Part shown: positions 9,162-18,269 of the stretch, piece after piece | Layout of the letters: each line of letters starts with the position of its first letter | How positions within the stretch are numbered: position 1 is the first letter of the stretch | DNA from: Mycolicibacterium aichiense | Lineage (GTDB): Bacteria > Actinomycetota > Actinomycetes > Mycobacteriales > Mycobacteriaceae | Length of the DNA stretch: 64,000 nt | NCBI RefSeq assembly: GCF_010726245.1 | Contig: NZ_AP022561.1 | Coordinates: 4,402,001-4,466,000 of the forward strand | Direction of reading: 5' to 3' | Notes under the pieces: generated by a model | What the model was told of the DNA's origin: nothing | Database searches by the model: none | Seen by the model: only the letters and a program-made list of their open reading frames with translations | Position numbers and translations under genes: made by a program

Positions 9162-9745
9162 GGCTGGCCTACGTACGGCATCAGGTCAGCGACGAACCGC
9201 AGGAACCGCAGCTCCTTGGGAGCGCCCTGAGGCTTCATCGCGTTGGGGATCTCGAACACCTCGATGGCCGACTCACCGCTCAGCGGGTTCGGCATGATCG
9301 TCCCGAGCTTGTTCAGCTCGTAGATCGCCCGACCCATCAGGTCGTCGTTCAGACCGTCCGGTGCCGGGAGTGATACGGCGGCTTTCATTGGTATGCCTGC
9401 TTTCTGGGCTGCCAGCATGCAGCCCCTTGTTCCTCTGGACTCCCCCAGCGGGAAGGGGAGGCATAGGTCCGCTCCGAGCGAGACCATGTGGTTGTTTCTG
9501 ATGTGGCCTGCGGCCTTGCCGTACTGGTCCCAGTCGGCTGGGTGCCACTCCTCTGTCACGTCCGGATCGACCAGGTGCATGATCCGAGCCCACAGTCCCG
9601 CAATGGAATCCGCTCCGCGAGCGTCTCCGTGGACTACGACGAAAGGCCCCGGAGGGGCGTTGTGATACGCCCAATCCAGGGTTTCGAATATCCGTCTACG
9701 GTCTGCCCATGTCCTCGATCCTGTGATCAGTACGCGGGTGGTCAC
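9158..9745 (-). CDS. SLOG/DUF2493-type nucleotide-binding protein
   Basis: 195 residues from a GTG at 9745 overlapping the DNA polymerase stop (GTGA). The N-terminus has the Rossmann-like SLOG signature: VLITGSRTWADRRRI, then VVVHGDARGADSIAG and a conserved WHPADWDQYGKAAGHIRN segment. SLOG proteins bind nucleotides or nucleotide-derived ligands; many sit in phage or defence contexts. The C-terminal 60 residues are unassigned. Translational coupling to the polymerase suggests a role in replication or nucleotide sensing, which is inference. Confidence 0.75.
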   Translation of the reverse strand: MTTRVLITGSRTWADRRRIFETLDWAYHNAPPGPFVVVHGDARGADSIAGLWARIMHLVDPDVTEEWHPADWDQYGKAAGHIRNNHMVSLGADLCLPFPLGESRGTRGCMLAAQKAGIPMKAAVSLPAPDGLNDDLMGRAIYELNKLGTIMPNPLSGESAIEVFEIPNAMKPQGAPKELRFLRFVADLMPYVGQP

Positions 9746-11577
9746 GCCACCAGCAGGTACGGGTCCGTGATGTTCGGGCGTTCCTCGTCCGAGACGTAGA
9801 GTGATCCCCAGGCGCGGCCTCCGACCTCCGGGTCGGTGCCGATGATCACCGGGCCGATCTCGTCCTTCATCAGCTCGGCGATGCGCTGAGCGCCCCACGC
9901 CGCCTTGTCAGCGGGCAGTGAGGCCACGATCTCGTCGTGGATGGGTAGACGGAGGTACGGGGTGAATCCGGCCTCGTGGAGGCGAATCAGAGCCCGGCAG
10001 GTCACGTCACGCGACGACGACTGCACCATGTAGTTCAGAGCTGAGTAGCTCCGAGACTTGTCCACCGGCAGCCGCCGGCCCATCGCGTTGGTGATGTAGC
10101 CGTCCCGAGCCGCGTCCATCCCCAGCTTCTTGCCGTAGCGAGCCACTCCTGGGTACGTCCTCGCGAACGCCTCCAGAACCCGCTTGGCCGTTGGGAAGTC
10201 GATCCCAGCCTGCTCGGCCAGGGCCGCTGGCCCGCCGCCGTAGACCGTGAGGAAGTTGGCCATCTTGCCGACCTTGCGGCCCACCTTGGCCGCGTCTGCG
10301 GTCATCTGGTGGAGATCAGCCCCGGTACGGAACGCCTCGATCATCGTCTTGTCCCCGGAGAGCGCCGCGAGCACGCGAAGCTCCTGGGTCTGGTAGTCGA
10401 TGGACGACATGACGTGTCCGGGCTCCGAGATGAAGCACCGACGCACCTTCCAGTCCCCGGCAGGCAGCGTCTGCGCCGGGATACCGGTGATCGACATGCG
10501 CGAGGTCCGCGCCGCGTACGGGTTGGTGAACGGGTGGCAGCGGTCCTGATCGTCCCGGCTGTCGAGGAACTTCTTCACCCAGGTGTTACGCCACTTCCCG
10601 AGCTTCTTCGACTGCTGGATGATCGCGGCCAGCTCCCCGACCTCACCGCCCTGCTTGATCAGCGTCTCGAACAGCTCATCGTTGACCTGCTTCTTGCCAC
10701 TGTCGGTGCGGCCCTTGATCTTGTAGCCGAGATCCTCGATGGCAGAGGCGAACTGGTCGTTCGACATCTTGTCGATGCCGTACTCGGTCAGCAGGATCGA
10801 GTCCCAGACCTCCTTCTCGGCCAGCCACTGGTCGCCCAGCTCCTGGGAGTACTCGACGTCGAGGAGGAACCCCTTGCGGTCGATGTAGCTGCAGATCTCG
10901 GAGATCTTGTGCTCGTAGGGAACGAGCTTCCGGGACACGTCCGGGACCAGCTTGGTCAGCTTGCTGCACAGCCGAGCCGTGAAGATTGTGTCCATCCCGG
11001 CGTACGTCAGGTACTCCGGGTGCCACAGGTCGATGATCGACCAGATCTTCGCCTTGGTCGTCTTGTGCTCCTGCGCCAGCTTGACCATGAGGCCCTTGAC
11101 CGTCTCGGCCTGCTCCGTCGAAATGAACTTGGCGATAAGCTCTTCCAGCGAGTGACCGAACCCGCCGGCCTTGACGGGCCGGGGGTCGACCAGCTTGGCC
11201 AGGATCTGGGTGTCCAGCACCTTCGGCCAAACATCCTCCATCTTGATGCCCATCGTGCGGTCGAGCACCTGCAGGTCGTAGGACGCGTTCTGCATGACGA
11301 TGGTCTCGATCTGCGCGAGTGCCTCGCGCGTCTCCTGCTGGAGCTGTGTGGGACTCTCATCGACCGGCAACACCCAGGCTTCGTCCTGAGTACCGAACTG
11401 GACTAGGCGGCACCGGAAGGTGCTGCTGTAGATGTCCAGCCCGGTCGTCTCAGTATCGACGGCGAGAGCGCGCTTGTGAGCCCGGATGAAGTCGCGGAAG
11501 CCTTCCAGATCCTCCGGTGTCTCAACGACTTTGATGGTGACGAGGTCGCCCTCGACCTCATGCCGTAGCTCGATCAT
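9742..11577 (-). CDS. Phage DNA polymerase I (family A) with 3'-5' exonuclease
   Basis: 611 residues. The N-terminal exonuclease domain has Exo I DTETTGLD (Asp41, Glu43). The polymerase domain has motif A (SIDYQTQELRVLAALSG), an O-helix-like stretch (KVGRKVGKMANFLTVYGG) and motif C (IHDEIVASLP, His-Asp-Glu at about 547-549). There is no 5'-3' exonuclease domain, as usual in L5-like phages. GGAGGGAC precedes the ATG. It replicates the phage genome and heads the run pol, thyX, SSB-like, RNR of cluster A phages. Confidence 0.95.
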   Translation of the reverse strand: MIELRHEVEGDLVTIKVVETPEDLEGFRDFIRAHKRALAVDTETTGLDIYSSTFRCRLVQFGTQDEAWVLPVDESPTQLQQETREALAQIETIVMQNASYDLQVLDRTMGIKMEDVWPKVLDTQILAKLVDPRPVKAGGFGHSLEELIAKFISTEQAETVKGLMVKLAQEHKTTKAKIWSIIDLWHPEYLTYAGMDTIFTARLCSKLTKLVPDVSRKLVPYEHKISEICSYIDRKGFLLDVEYSQELGDQWLAEKEVWDSILLTEYGIDKMSNDQFASAIEDLGYKIKGRTDSGKKQVNDELFETLIKQGGEVGELAAIIQQSKKLGKWRNTWVKKFLDSRDDQDRCHPFTNPYAARTSRMSITGIPAQTLPAGDWKVRRCFISEPGHVMSSIDYQTQELRVLAALSGDKTMIEAFRTGADLHQMTADAAKVGRKVGKMANFLTVYGGGPAALAEQAGIDFPTAKRVLEAFARTYPGVARYGKKLGMDAARDGYITNAMGRRLPVDKSRSYSALNYMVQSSSRDVTCRALIRLHEAGFTPYLRLPIHDEIVASLPADKAAWGAQRIAELMKDEIGPVIIGTDPEVGGRAWGSLYVSDEERPNITDPYLLVA

Positions 11578-11584
11578 GTCCCTC

Positions 11585-11827
11585 CTACAGGTACGGGTTG
11601 GTTGGATGTTGGAAGGAGTACTGATCCGACGGACGCACGCAACGTCGGCTCAGAGCCGCCTTTATCGACTCCTTTGCGATCCGGTCCTGTTCCGCGTTGT
11701 GCTCGTCCACGAGCTTCTCGGCAGCGTCCAAGATCTTCTTGGCCACTTCGGGATACGTGTCGATCACGATCCGAACCTGCTTCTTCTGGAACAGGTCATC
11801 GTCGGCGTTGGTCAGCACGTACCTCAT
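11585..11827 (-). CDS. Phage protein of unknown function
   Basis: 80 residues, charged and helical (MRYVLTNADDDLFQKK...). Start overlaps the upstream stop (ATGA); ends 8 bases before the polymerase start. A 40-residue central helix has coiled-coil character. Unknown function. Confidence 0.6.
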   Translation of the reverse strand: MRYVLTNADDDLFQKKQVRIVIDTYPEVAKKILDAAEKLVDEHNAEQDRIAKESIKAALSRRCVRPSDQYSFQHPTNPYL

Positions 11828-12021
11828 TCGCCATCCACCTCGATGTCGTCGTGGACGTGCATGACGATGATCTGGCTGTAGTCGAGCTGGATCTTGCCGT
11901 CCAGCGGGAGCTTGTTGAGCGCCCGCTTCAGCGTCCGGACGGTAGTGCCTCCGTCGAAGCTCAGGCTCTCCCGGCTGCCGGTGATCGGAATCGAGAACCG
12001 CTCAATGCGTTGGACTTTCAT
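11824..12021 (-). CDS. Phage protein of unknown function
   Basis: 65 residues (MKVQRIERFSIPITG...). ATG overlaps the stop of the upstream gene (ATGA). Beta-rich with an acidic end. Unknown function. Confidence 0.6.
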   Translation of the reverse strand: MKVQRIERFSIPITGSRESLSFDGGTTVRTLKRALNKLPLDGKIQLDYSQIIVMHVHDDIEVDGE

Positions 12022-12179
12022 CGGCGTTCCGGCTCCACGATGACGATCGCGCCAGCCTCGATCTTGATCGGCCATTCGGCCGCGTTGATCTTGCCCAGCT
12101 TCTGCCACGCCTCGTAGAGGGTGTCACCCTCCTCGAACTCGACGTAGATTGTCTTGCGGCTCTTCTCGGTTACCTTCAT
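12018..12179 (-). CDS. Small phage protein
   Basis: 53 residues (MKVTEKSRKTIYVEF... ending IVIVEPERR). ATG shares a base with the upstream stop (TGATG) and its stop overlaps the next start. Predicted beta-strands and one helix. Unknown. Confidence 0.6.
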   Translation of the reverse strand: MKVTEKSRKTIYVEFEEGDTLYEAWQKLGKINAAEWPIKIEAGAIVIVEPERR

Positions 12180-12409
12180 CAGGCGAACTTCCTTCTCAGC
12201 GAGCGCCGGTAGGCGCGGTTGTAGCGGACTGGCGTCTCGGGCTTGCCCATCCGACGCATGACGAGCACAGCGTGGGGGACGCCCTCCTGGCGCTTGCGGC
12301 GCTTATCCAAGACGTGCCAACGCTTCTCGGCCTTGAGCCACTGCCAGACCTCGCGCTTGCTGTAGAGGTTCAGGACGCCGTCGTGGTCGTAGATCGCGTA
12401 CATCTTCAT
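12179..12409 (-). CDS. Basic phage protein of unknown function
   Basis: 76 residues starting MKMYAIYDHDGV at 12409 (TGATG coupling). The C-terminal half is very basic (KRRKRQEG, YRRSLRRKFA), which could bind nucleic acid. No recognised family. Confidence 0.6.
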   Translation of the reverse strand: MKMYAIYDHDGVLNLYSKREVWQWLKAEKRWHVLDKRRKRQEGVPHAVLVMRRMGKPETPVRYNRAYRRSLRRKFA

Positions 12410-12858
12410 CAGTGGTAGAGCCCTCTCACGGTGCGGCTGATGGTGGCCGGGTTGACGCCGTAGTTGGCGGCGAGATCCTTCTGCTTCATCCCGCCCCGAT
12501 AGGCGGCGCGGATGTCCTTGACCTCTTGCTCGGTGAGCTTCTGTCGATTCGCCCGGTCCGGGCCGGTATCCGGCTTGGCCAAGGCCATCGCATTGCCGAA
12601 CAGGTCCGTCGCCCGACGCAGCTTGGACGAGAGATCTCGATTCGACTCCAGGGCCTCGTTGAGTCGACGCGCCAGCTTGACGTTGGCGGCGTGTACCGCC
12701 GTGTTGTCTGCCCGCAGCTCGATGTTGCACCGGCTGGCCACCGACAGGTTGGCCTCAGCCTCTGCCAGATCAACCTTGAGCTGATCGTTCTCAGAGATCA
12801 ACGTGTCGCCCAGCGACTTCTCCTGCGCCAGCGCAGCTTTCAGATGCTTCTTCCGCAT
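12409..12858 (-). CDS. Coiled-coil plus helix-turn-helix DNA-binding protein
   Basis: 149 residues. Residues about 5-90 are a long charged coiled coil (leucine/alanine heptads). The last 40 residues are a resolvase/Hin-like helix-turn-helix: LTEQEVKDIRAAYRGG, KQKDLAANYGVNPATISRTV. The order suggests a dimer held by the coiled coil that binds DNA at its C-terminus. It lies downstream of thyX and a small gene. A regulatory or DNA-organising role is inferred. Confidence 0.7.
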   Translation of the reverse strand: MRKKHLKAALAQEKSLGDTLISENDQLKVDLAEAEANLSVASRCNIELRADNTAVHAANVKLARRLNEALESNRDLSSKLRRATDLFGNAMALAKPDTGPDRANRQKLTEQEVKDIRAAYRGGMKQKDLAANYGVNPATISRTVRGLYH

Positions 12859-13061
12859 CAGTCTTCTTCCTCCCCGCCCAGAGCGCGAGTCTCTTCCTCG
12901 CTCATCTGGTAGTAGTCAATGACGAAGTCCCAGTTGAAGGTTCGGTGTGTGCCGCCCTCGTGCTGGATGATCAGGACGCCCTCACTGGCGTCCAGCAACG
13001 GCTCGCCCGTCGTGATGACGACGCGATCGATCAGGGTGATGGCGGTAGCCCGCTGTCCCAT
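12858..13061 (-). CDS. Phage protein of unknown function
   Basis: 67 residues (MGQRATAITLIDRVV...) with an acidic C-terminal tail. A GAGAGG ribosome site precedes the ATG. Small beta-rich fold likely; function unknown. Confidence 0.6.
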   Translation of the reverse strand: MGQRATAITLIDRVVITTGEPLLDASEGVLIIQHEGGTHRTFNWDFVIDYYQMSEEETRALGGEEED

Positions 13062-13070
13062 GTGTTCCTC

Positions 13071-13799
13071 TCAGTAGCTGTAGGGGGTGTCGGGGATGTC
13101 CTGGTAGATCCCAGGAGCGATCTCCCGGAGCTTCTGCAGCAATTCCCCGGCCAGTTCACGGATCTCGGCGTCGGCGGCTTCGTGCCACCGCGCCTTGATG
13201 ACGTAGCGCCATGCCCGGTGATTCGCCGTCACGACCATCGGTGAGCTGGTCATGTTCGGCAGGACCGACCGCGCCGCTTCGCGAGCCTGCTTGCGGGGCA
13301 GTTTGTTCGCCTCGAAGATCAGCATCAGAGCGTCGTACGCAGCCGTGGAGCTGTCGTTGGCACCGAGCAGGATGTCCTCGGCGTACGCCCGGTCAAGAGC
13401 CGGGAGCTTGTCCAGCACCGGGGGCCAGTGGACGCCCAGCGGCGTCGGGTCGACGTACCGCTGCGAGACCACGCTGAACGACAGGTGACGGTGTCGGCTC
13501 AGCTCGGCCAGGACCGAACGGCTGGCCTCGATGTAGAACGTCGCCGAAGCGTGCTCCAGCACGCTCTCGTGCCCGATCTCGAGGATGTGCTTGAGGTAGT
13601 CCTCGTTCTCCCGCGTAGCGGGGTTCGGGCGGTTGAAGCTGCGGTAGCAGTTACGGCCTGCGAACTCAGCCAGCTCGTCGGCGTCGTAGTCGCCGAACGG
13701 CTCATCGCCGTCAGGCTTGGTGAATGGATTGGGCTCGTACCCAATCTCCTGCAGCGCAAATGGATTGACCTCTGTCGCCGCAATCAGTGTGGCTTTCAT
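13071..13799 (-). CDS. thyX: Flavin-dependent thymidylate synthase
   Basis: 242 residues. The ThyX signature RHRx7S is present (Arg102-His103-Arg104 ... Ser112), plus the substrate/FAD-binding region near HESVLEHASATF and a C-terminal RAWRYVIKARWHEAADAEIR. The enzyme makes dTMP from dUMP with FAD, NADPH and methylene-tetrahydrofolate. In L5-like phages thyX follows the polymerase block. The leader carries a stoperator (13848-13860), then a 9-bp stem hairpin, then GGAGAG before the ATG. Confidence 0.95.
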   Translation of the reverse strand: MKATLIAATEVNPFALQEIGYEPNPFTKPDGDEPFGDYDADELAEFAGRNCYRSFNRPNPATRENEDYLKHILEIGHESVLEHASATFYIEASRSVLAELSRHRHLSFSVVSQRYVDPTPLGVHWPPVLDKLPALDRAYAEDILLGANDSSTAAYDALMLIFEANKLPRKQAREAARSVLPNMTSSPMVVTANHRAWRYVIKARWHEAADAEIRELAGELLQKLREIAPGIYQDIPDTPYSY

Positions 13800-13819
13800 A
13801 CTCTCCGCTCAGAGTGTCG

Positions 13820-13847
13820 TGGGGGCCGGTCGTCGGTGCCGGCCCCC
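13820..13847 (-). promoter_or_regulatory. Hairpin between stoperator and thyX
   Basis: GGGGGCCGG pairs with CCGGCCCCC around a 9-base loop, with no T-run. It sits directly downstream (in transcription direction) of the stoperator and upstream of the thyX ribosome site. Possible attenuator or RNA-stability element. Confidence 0.45.
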
Positions 13848-13860
13848 GTTGGGTGTCAAG
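13848..13860 (-). promoter_or_regulatory. Stoperator (exact)
   Basis: Reads CTTGACACCCAAC in the direction of leftward transcription. Lies between the SSB-like gene and thyX. In cluster A phages such asymmetric 13-bp sites bind the repressor and block elongation in the lysogen. Confidence 0.85.
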
Positions 13861-13872
13861 CTCGAGGCGTGA

Positions 13873-14448
13873 CTACTTGCTGGGCCACTTCGCGGCACAC
13901 TGCTCGTCGCGAGGTGCCGTGCAGGAGAACAGCGCGTATGGCTTGCCGGTCTTCTTCGAGATGCCCGACTTGTACTCCATCTCGCCGTGCTGGCAGTACT
14001 GCTTCTCGCCGTTCGGAGCTTCCTTGGCCTCCTGCGGGGCGCGGGACTGCTGCTGCTGTCCACCCCCACCGCCGCCGTTACCGGCAGGCTTCGACGGAGC
14101 GCCGCCACCGAGCGCGGCGAAGCTGTCGTTCATCTGCTTGGCTCGCTCGAACAGGGAGATCCACCGCCGACCTTGCGACATGGCCGAGACCTCGTCGGGG
14201 TTGACGCCCAGGTCGACCAGAGCCTCGGAGACGCTGGTGTACTTCGGCACGATCCACGGGAAGCCGTAGCTGCCGTCGCCCTTGAAGGTCACCGACAGGT
14301 CTCCGCTGGGAGAGACCGCCACCGGAGCAGCAGCGGTCGCCACCGGGGCGGGTGCCGTCTGAGCCGGGGCAGGGGCAGGAGCCTGAGTGGGCTCCGGGGT
14401 CGGCTCGGGTTGAGCCGGTGCGTCCGCGAACGGGTCATCGTATGACAA
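13873..14448 (-). CDS. Probable ssDNA-binding protein
   Basis: 191 residues from a TTG at 14448 with GAGAGG at good spacing; a GTG at 14463 overlapping the RNR stop is an alternative. Layout: Pro/Ala/Gln-rich N-terminus (about 12-45), a beta-rich core (SVTFKGDGSYGFPWIVPKY...), a Gly/Gln linker and a C-terminal Cys/His segment (CQHGEMEYKSG, CTAPRDEQC) like a zinc ribbon. Position between thyX and RNR matches the gene annotated as single-strand DNA-binding in cluster A phages. Biochemical role is inferred from position and composition. Confidence 0.65.
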   Translation of the reverse strand: MSYDDPFADAPAQPEPTPEPTQAPAPAPAQTAPAPVATAAAPVAVSPSGDLSVTFKGDGSYGFPWIVPKYTSVSEALVDLGVNPDEVSAMSQGRRWISLFERAKQMNDSFAALGGGAPSKPAGNGGGGGGQQQQSRAPQEAKEAPNGEKQYCQHGEMEYKSGISKKTGKPYALFSCTAPRDEQCAAKWPSK

Positions 14449-14459
14449 TGTGTTACCTC

Positions 14460-16508
14460 TCACTTAATGGGGCATGCGCCGTTAGCGCACTCTTCATCGA
14501 CACCGTCAGAGACGGCTTTTGCAACAGCAGATTCGTACTGCTGTTTGGTGATTCGCTCGTACGGAGCCTGCGGGAAGCTGGCCTCCGGGAAGATCGTGGA
14601 GCCCTTGATGACCCCTGCGAACTTCTTCAGCGATTTGGCGACATCAGTCGCGCTGTACGCGTCCGGATCGACGTTGGCGGTGAACGACACCGCGTTGTCG
14701 GCCCAACACATCTGGTAGGTGGCCTGAACCGAGAGCATCTCGCGGAGGCTCAGTTCGTCGGCTGACTGCACCAGCCACTCGGCCCGTTCGGCACCCCAGA
14801 TCTCCTCCACAGCGGCCAGGAGCGTGTCCTTGGTAGGAATGGACACCACGGCTGTGTTCGGGGCGTACAGGTCGTCCTCGACGTGGTAGCCCTCCCGACT
14901 CAGCCGCGACAGCTCCGACAGGTCGTTGTGGCCGTTGAACCGGATCCTCCGGATGAAGTAGCGCGAGAAGATCGGGTGGATACCCTCACTCACTCCAGCC
15001 AGCTTCGCGACCGTGCCCGTAGGTGCGATCGTTCGCTTCTTCACCGGCACCGGGATCCGCAGCTCGTGACAGAACCGCTCCGCAGCCTCATCGACCTCAG
15101 AAGCCAGCTCGCGCAGCAGCTTCTTGAACCGGGTGTTCGCAGCCGTCGCGTTGTAAGCCTGGCCTGTGAGGGCCAGATACGAAGCCACACCGAGGTGCCC
15201 GACGCCGATGCGCCGGTTACGGTCGAGCACTTCCCGGCTCTTCGGGTCAGCTACCTCCGAGAAGGTGGCACGGATCAGGAACCGGGTCATCAGTTGGTGC
15301 GCCTTGATCAGACCGAGGTAGTCGGTCTTACCGGTGTCACGGACGAACGCCGCGAGGTTGATGTGCCCCAGGTTGCAGGGCTCCCACGGCTCCAGCGTGA
15401 TCTCGCCGCACGGGTTGGTGCAGACCACCTTGTTCGGCTCACCGACGTTGGACAGGCTCGAGTCCCACATCCCAGGCTCGCCGTTCCGGACGGCTCCCTC
15501 GGAGAGAGCTTCCATCACGTCGCGAGCAGTCGCCTGCTCGAGAACGTCCTCCCAGGTGTTGATGTCGGCCTGACACAGTCGCCAGAACTCCTCATCGACC
15601 TCGACCGAGATGTTCGTCGTCCAGTGCTCACCAGACTCGGCCTTGCAGTTGATGAATTCGCGGATCTGAGGATCGTTCCAGTGCATCATCGACATGCGAG
15701 CTGACCGGCGAACTCCACCGGCCACCACGCACGAGGCGATAGCGTGATCGACCTCCATCGCGTCGAGCCCGGTGAGAGGCATTCCGGCCCATCCCCGCAG
15801 AGACATGAGCTTGCAGACCTTGATCAGCATCTCCGCGAACGGCTTTGGGCCGCTGGCGAATCCACCGAACGTCTTCAGCTTCGCCCCCGACGGGCGAACC
15901 CGGCTCACGTCGTAGACGCGCTGGAAGTGGGTGACCTCGTCCCGGTAGTGGGTGTCGATCAGATCCACCAGGGCTGCCGCCCAGCCCTCACGGGAGTCCT
16001 CGACCTCGAAGGCACCGACCCAGTCGGGGTCGTACTCGGTCGACAGGATGCCTGCCGCCTTCATGTCCTCGTAGTCGGGATGGTCTGGGTCGCAGACGAT
16101 GTGGACGAACAGCTCTTGCTGAACCGGACCGTACTGGTCGAGGTAGCAGTTCGAGTAGTTCGCCCCTACTCCCCCGCCTTCCATGAGGCGCATGAACGTG
16201 AACTCGAAGTGTTCCGAGATCTTCTCGGGCCACCCGGACACCCAGCAATTGAACAGGTGCTGGGCATTTCGCACCCCGGATGCCCAAAGATGCCGTCCAG
16301 CGGGCAGGAGAGCGAAACGCTCCATGAGCCTGATGAGGTCTTCACGCTCACCGTCGAGTTGATAGCGCTCCGGAACGAGCGCGAGGTTGCCGTCAACAAC
16401 TCGCTGAACTGTCTCTCCCCACGTCTCCTTAGAGCCGTCTGGCTTTGTTCGAGCGTACGTGCGGTTATAGACGAGTTCACCTGTTGGCCCCCAGGGGATT
16501 TCAGTCAC
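14460..16508 (-). CDS. Class II (adenosylcobalamin-dependent) ribonucleotide reductase
   Basis: 682 residues. Family marks: [16 protein letters not shown] near the N-terminus, [20 protein letters not shown] in the active-site region, and a C-terminal Cys pair (CANGAC) that would accept electrons. Start is a GTG at 16508 with AGAAAGG upstream, overlapping the preceding stop (GTGA). It reduces ribonucleotides for phage DNA synthesis without oxygen or a separate radical subunit. An NrdH-like redoxin gene lies in the same operon and is the probable electron donor. Confidence 0.93.
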   Translation of the reverse strand: MTEIPWGPTGELVYNRTYARTKPDGSKETWGETVQRVVDGNLALVPERYQLDGEREDLIRLMERFALLPAGRHLWASGVRNAQHLFNCWVSGWPEKISEHFEFTFMRLMEGGGVGANYSNCYLDQYGPVQQELFVHIVCDPDHPDYEDMKAAGILSTEYDPDWVGAFEVEDSREGWAAALVDLIDTHYRDEVTHFQRVYDVSRVRPSGAKLKTFGGFASGPKPFAEMLIKVCKLMSLRGWAGMPLTGLDAMEVDHAIASCVVAGGVRRSARMSMMHWNDPQIREFINCKAESGEHWTTNISVEVDEEFWRLCQADINTWEDVLEQATARDVMEALSEGAVRNGEPGMWDSSLSNVGEPNKVVCTNPCGEITLEPWEPCNLGHINLAAFVRDTGKTDYLGLIKAHQLMTRFLIRATFSEVADPKSREVLDRNRRIGVGHLGVASYLALTGQAYNATAANTRFKKLLRELASEVDEAAERFCHELRIPVPVKKRTIAPTGTVAKLAGVSEGIHPIFSRYFIRRIRFNGHNDLSELSRLSREGYHVEDDLYAPNTAVVSIPTKDTLLAAVEEIWGAERAEWLVQSADELSLREMLSVQATYQMCWADNAVSFTANVDPDAYSATDVAKSLKKFAGVIKGSTIFPEASFPQAPYERITKQQYESAVAKAVSDGVDEECANGACPIK

Positions 16509-16687
16509 AGTTTCCTTTCTCCATAGCCGGGGGTGAAGCACCCTCCGACATACATCTCCAGGTCGTCTTGAGACCAGTTCTCGAGCAGCATCGGCGGCTG
16601 GTGAGGGAACAGCTCCGGGAACACCTCGGCCCGGTACATCTCCGAGCCGGCCATCCCGTTGAACTCACCGTCGAACAGCGTCTTCAT
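16505..16687 (-). CDS. Small phage protein upstream of RNR
   Basis: 60 residues ([14 protein letters not shown]...). Start overlaps the upstream stop and its own stop overlaps the RNR GTG. Aromatic and acidic, one Cys. Unknown function. Confidence 0.6.
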   Translation of the reverse strand: MKTLFDGEFNGMAGSEMYRAEVFPELFPHQPPMLLENWSQDDLEMYVGGCFTPGYGERKL

Positions 16688-17328
16688 GCTGAGATCGCCT
16701 GTGCCGCAGCGCGAGACACCAGCTTGCGTGTCCCAGGCCCATCCGGACGCTCGACGTGCTGCTGCTTGTGGCTGCTGTTCATGTTGTCGGCCAGCGACTT
16801 CAGAGCGTCGGTAGCACGCTTCTTCTCCGCACCCGTCGAGAGGTATTCCTCGTTGACGTACTTGCGGATCAGGATGTCGTGATACTGAGGAGTCGTCTCC
16901 TTGAGGCGGGCCAGCGCATGCTGCAGGTCCGTCTCCATCGAGATGCTCGCGGTCACCGCGTCCTCGAACTCGCCTCCGCTGGAGACGTTTTCCTCAGAAG
17001 ACCACCCGGACTGGACGGTGTACTCCGCGCCGCCGATGGCACCGCTCTCCAGCAGCCGCTTGACCTCGTTGACCGAATACCGGAAGTTCCCGGTGAAGTA
17101 GTCGTAGTCGTCGCGCTCCTTGCTGGCGATGCGATGGCCGATCTTGGAGATCGTCTGGTACCGAGGGTTCGGCTCCATGTGGAACAGAGCGTCGAGCGTG
17201 TTCGGACGGCTGAGGATGTGCTCCCAGATGTCCTGCTCGATGTCCTCTGCCTCGACCACACCCGGCCACTGGTTGGCCACCGACCGCGCTGCCTTCGTGA
17301 TCTCTGGCGCTAGCAGCTCTTCGTTCAC
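16684..17328 (-). CDS. Sigma-70-like / DNA-binding protein
   Basis: 214 residues from a GTG at 17328 with GGAAGG at ideal spacing; an ATG at 17364 would add 12 residues. The N-terminus (TKAARSVANQWPGVVEAEDI then EQDIWEHIL) resembles sigma region 2, and residues about 150-195 (ALARLKETTPQYHDILIRKY) resemble region 4. It may redirect host RNA polymerase or act in DNA metabolism. Assignment is by pattern only, since region 4 DNA-contact residues are not clear. Confidence 0.6.
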   Translation of the reverse strand: MNEELLAPEITKAARSVANQWPGVVEAEDIEQDIWEHILSRPNTLDALFHMEPNPRYQTISKIGHRIASKERDDYDYFTGNFRYSVNEVKRLLESGAIGGAEYTVQSGWSSEENVSSGGEFEDAVTASISMETDLQHALARLKETTPQYHDILIRKYVNEEYLSTGAEKKRATDALKSLADNMNSSHKQQHVERPDGPGTRKLVSRAAAQAISA

Positions 17329-17498
17329 TAGCTGTCCTTCCTGGCCAAAGCGACCGCGTGCCATGCCGCGCCGCCGTGTCCTTGTCCGTACGCGTATCCG
17401 TCCCCGAAGAACGGGCCGATGTCCTCTGCAGGCCCCGCCGCGACTGGCTGTCGCGAACGGGGGTTGCGGTGAAGGAACGGGAGCCTGTTGGGTGTCAA
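17328..17498 (-). CDS. Possible small Gly/Tyr-rich protein
   Basis: 56 codons from a TTG at 17498 that lies inside the stoperator. The C-terminal part (FFGDGYAYGQGHGG) is Gly/Tyr-rich, and the stop shares a base with the next start (TAGTG). No ATG or GTG alternative was seen and the ribosome site is poor. It may instead be an untranslated leader of the sigma-like gene. Confidence 0.35.
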   Translation of the reverse strand: MTPNRLPFLHRNPRSRQPVAAGPAEDIGPFFGDGYAYGQGHGGAAWHAVALARKDS

Positions 17499-17499
17499 G
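17487..17499 (-). promoter_or_regulatory. Stoperator (exact)
   Basis: Exact 13-mer between the metallophosphoesterase stop (17502) and the sigma-like gene; oriented with leftward transcription. Confidence 0.85.
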
Positions 17500-17501
17500 T
17501 T

Positions 17502-18269
17502 CTAGACCTCCCAGACGCTTCCGTCGACCGAGAACCGACCGTTCTCGATCGGCACCAGCTCAGGCTTGACGTGGTTGCCCTCGATCGTCAACATCCCAAA
17601 TCCTGTCTGCCAGTTGGCCGTTGCACCCTTGAGGTACTGGGCCAGGTTCATGTTCATCAGGTTGCCGACCTCCATCGACCACAGCACCTTCTGGTGACCT
17701 CCGTAGCCCCAGGTGTGCGGCTTGATGCCCTGCCGGTGGGTGTGTCCGATGATCACCGAGGTGTTGAACCGGACCATCGCGTTGTACGCGGTGTCAGCAG
17801 ACTTCTGCGTCAGCCGAACGCCGCCACGGTGGCCGTGCGTCGAGATCCAGCCCGGAGCGATCTTGTAGAACTCCGGAGCCACCTTGACGCCGAATCCGTC
17901 GAAGTCCAACAGGTTCTGGAACCGGAAGTCGTCGGCGTACTCGATCAGGGCCGGCGCGAACTTGGCCAGATAGTCGAACGGGCGACTGTCGTGGTTCCCC
18001 TCGTGGACAAGCACCGGGCCGTCGAAAACGGCGCGGAGCGGGGCCAGGAAGCGGGTCTTTGCCTGCTCCGAATCCGGCTTGATCCGCTTGGAGAACTCCT
18101 CGGAGGTCCCCTTCGTCCACCGCGACGGTGACGGGTAGTCCATCAGGTCCCCGATGTGGACGACCTCGTCGGGCTGGGTATCCCCGATGAACCGGATGAC
18201 GGCCTTGAGGGCCTTCCGGTCATCGAACGGGATCTGGGTGTCGCTGATGACGACGATCCGCTTAGACAT
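17502..18269 (-). CDS. Metallophosphoesterase; candidate recombination directionality factor
   Basis: 255 residues. Calcineurin-like phosphoesterase motifs in order: ISDTQIPF, GDLMD, GNHDSRPF, a His in STHGHRGG, and GHTH. Its length equals Bxb1 gp47 (255 aa), a phosphoesterase-like protein known to be the recombination directionality factor that makes the serine integrase excise. Because this prophage also uses a serine integrase, this gene is the best RDF candidate here. Tyrosine-integrase relatives also carry it, so a replication role is likely too. Start overlaps the upstream gene by 8 bases. Confidence 0.88.
   Translation of the reverse strand: MSKRIVVISDTQIPFDDRKALKAVIRFIGDTQPDEVVHIGDLMDYPSPSRWTKGTSEEFSKRIKPDSEQAKTRFLAPLRAVFDGPVLVHEGNHDSRPFDYLAKFAPALIEYADDFRFQNLLDFDGFGVKVAPEFYKIAPGWISTHGHRGGVRLTQKSADTAYNAMVRFNTSVIIGHTHRQGIKPHTWGYGGHQKVLWSMEVGNLMNMNLAQYLKGATANWQTGFGMLTIEGNHVKPELVPIENGRFSVDGSVWEV

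Noticed and set aside
10309..11406. 365-codon plus-strand frame within the DNA polymerase region
   Set aside because: Antisense to a gene with clear polymerase motifs; leucine/arginine-rich composition typical of high-GC shadow frames.
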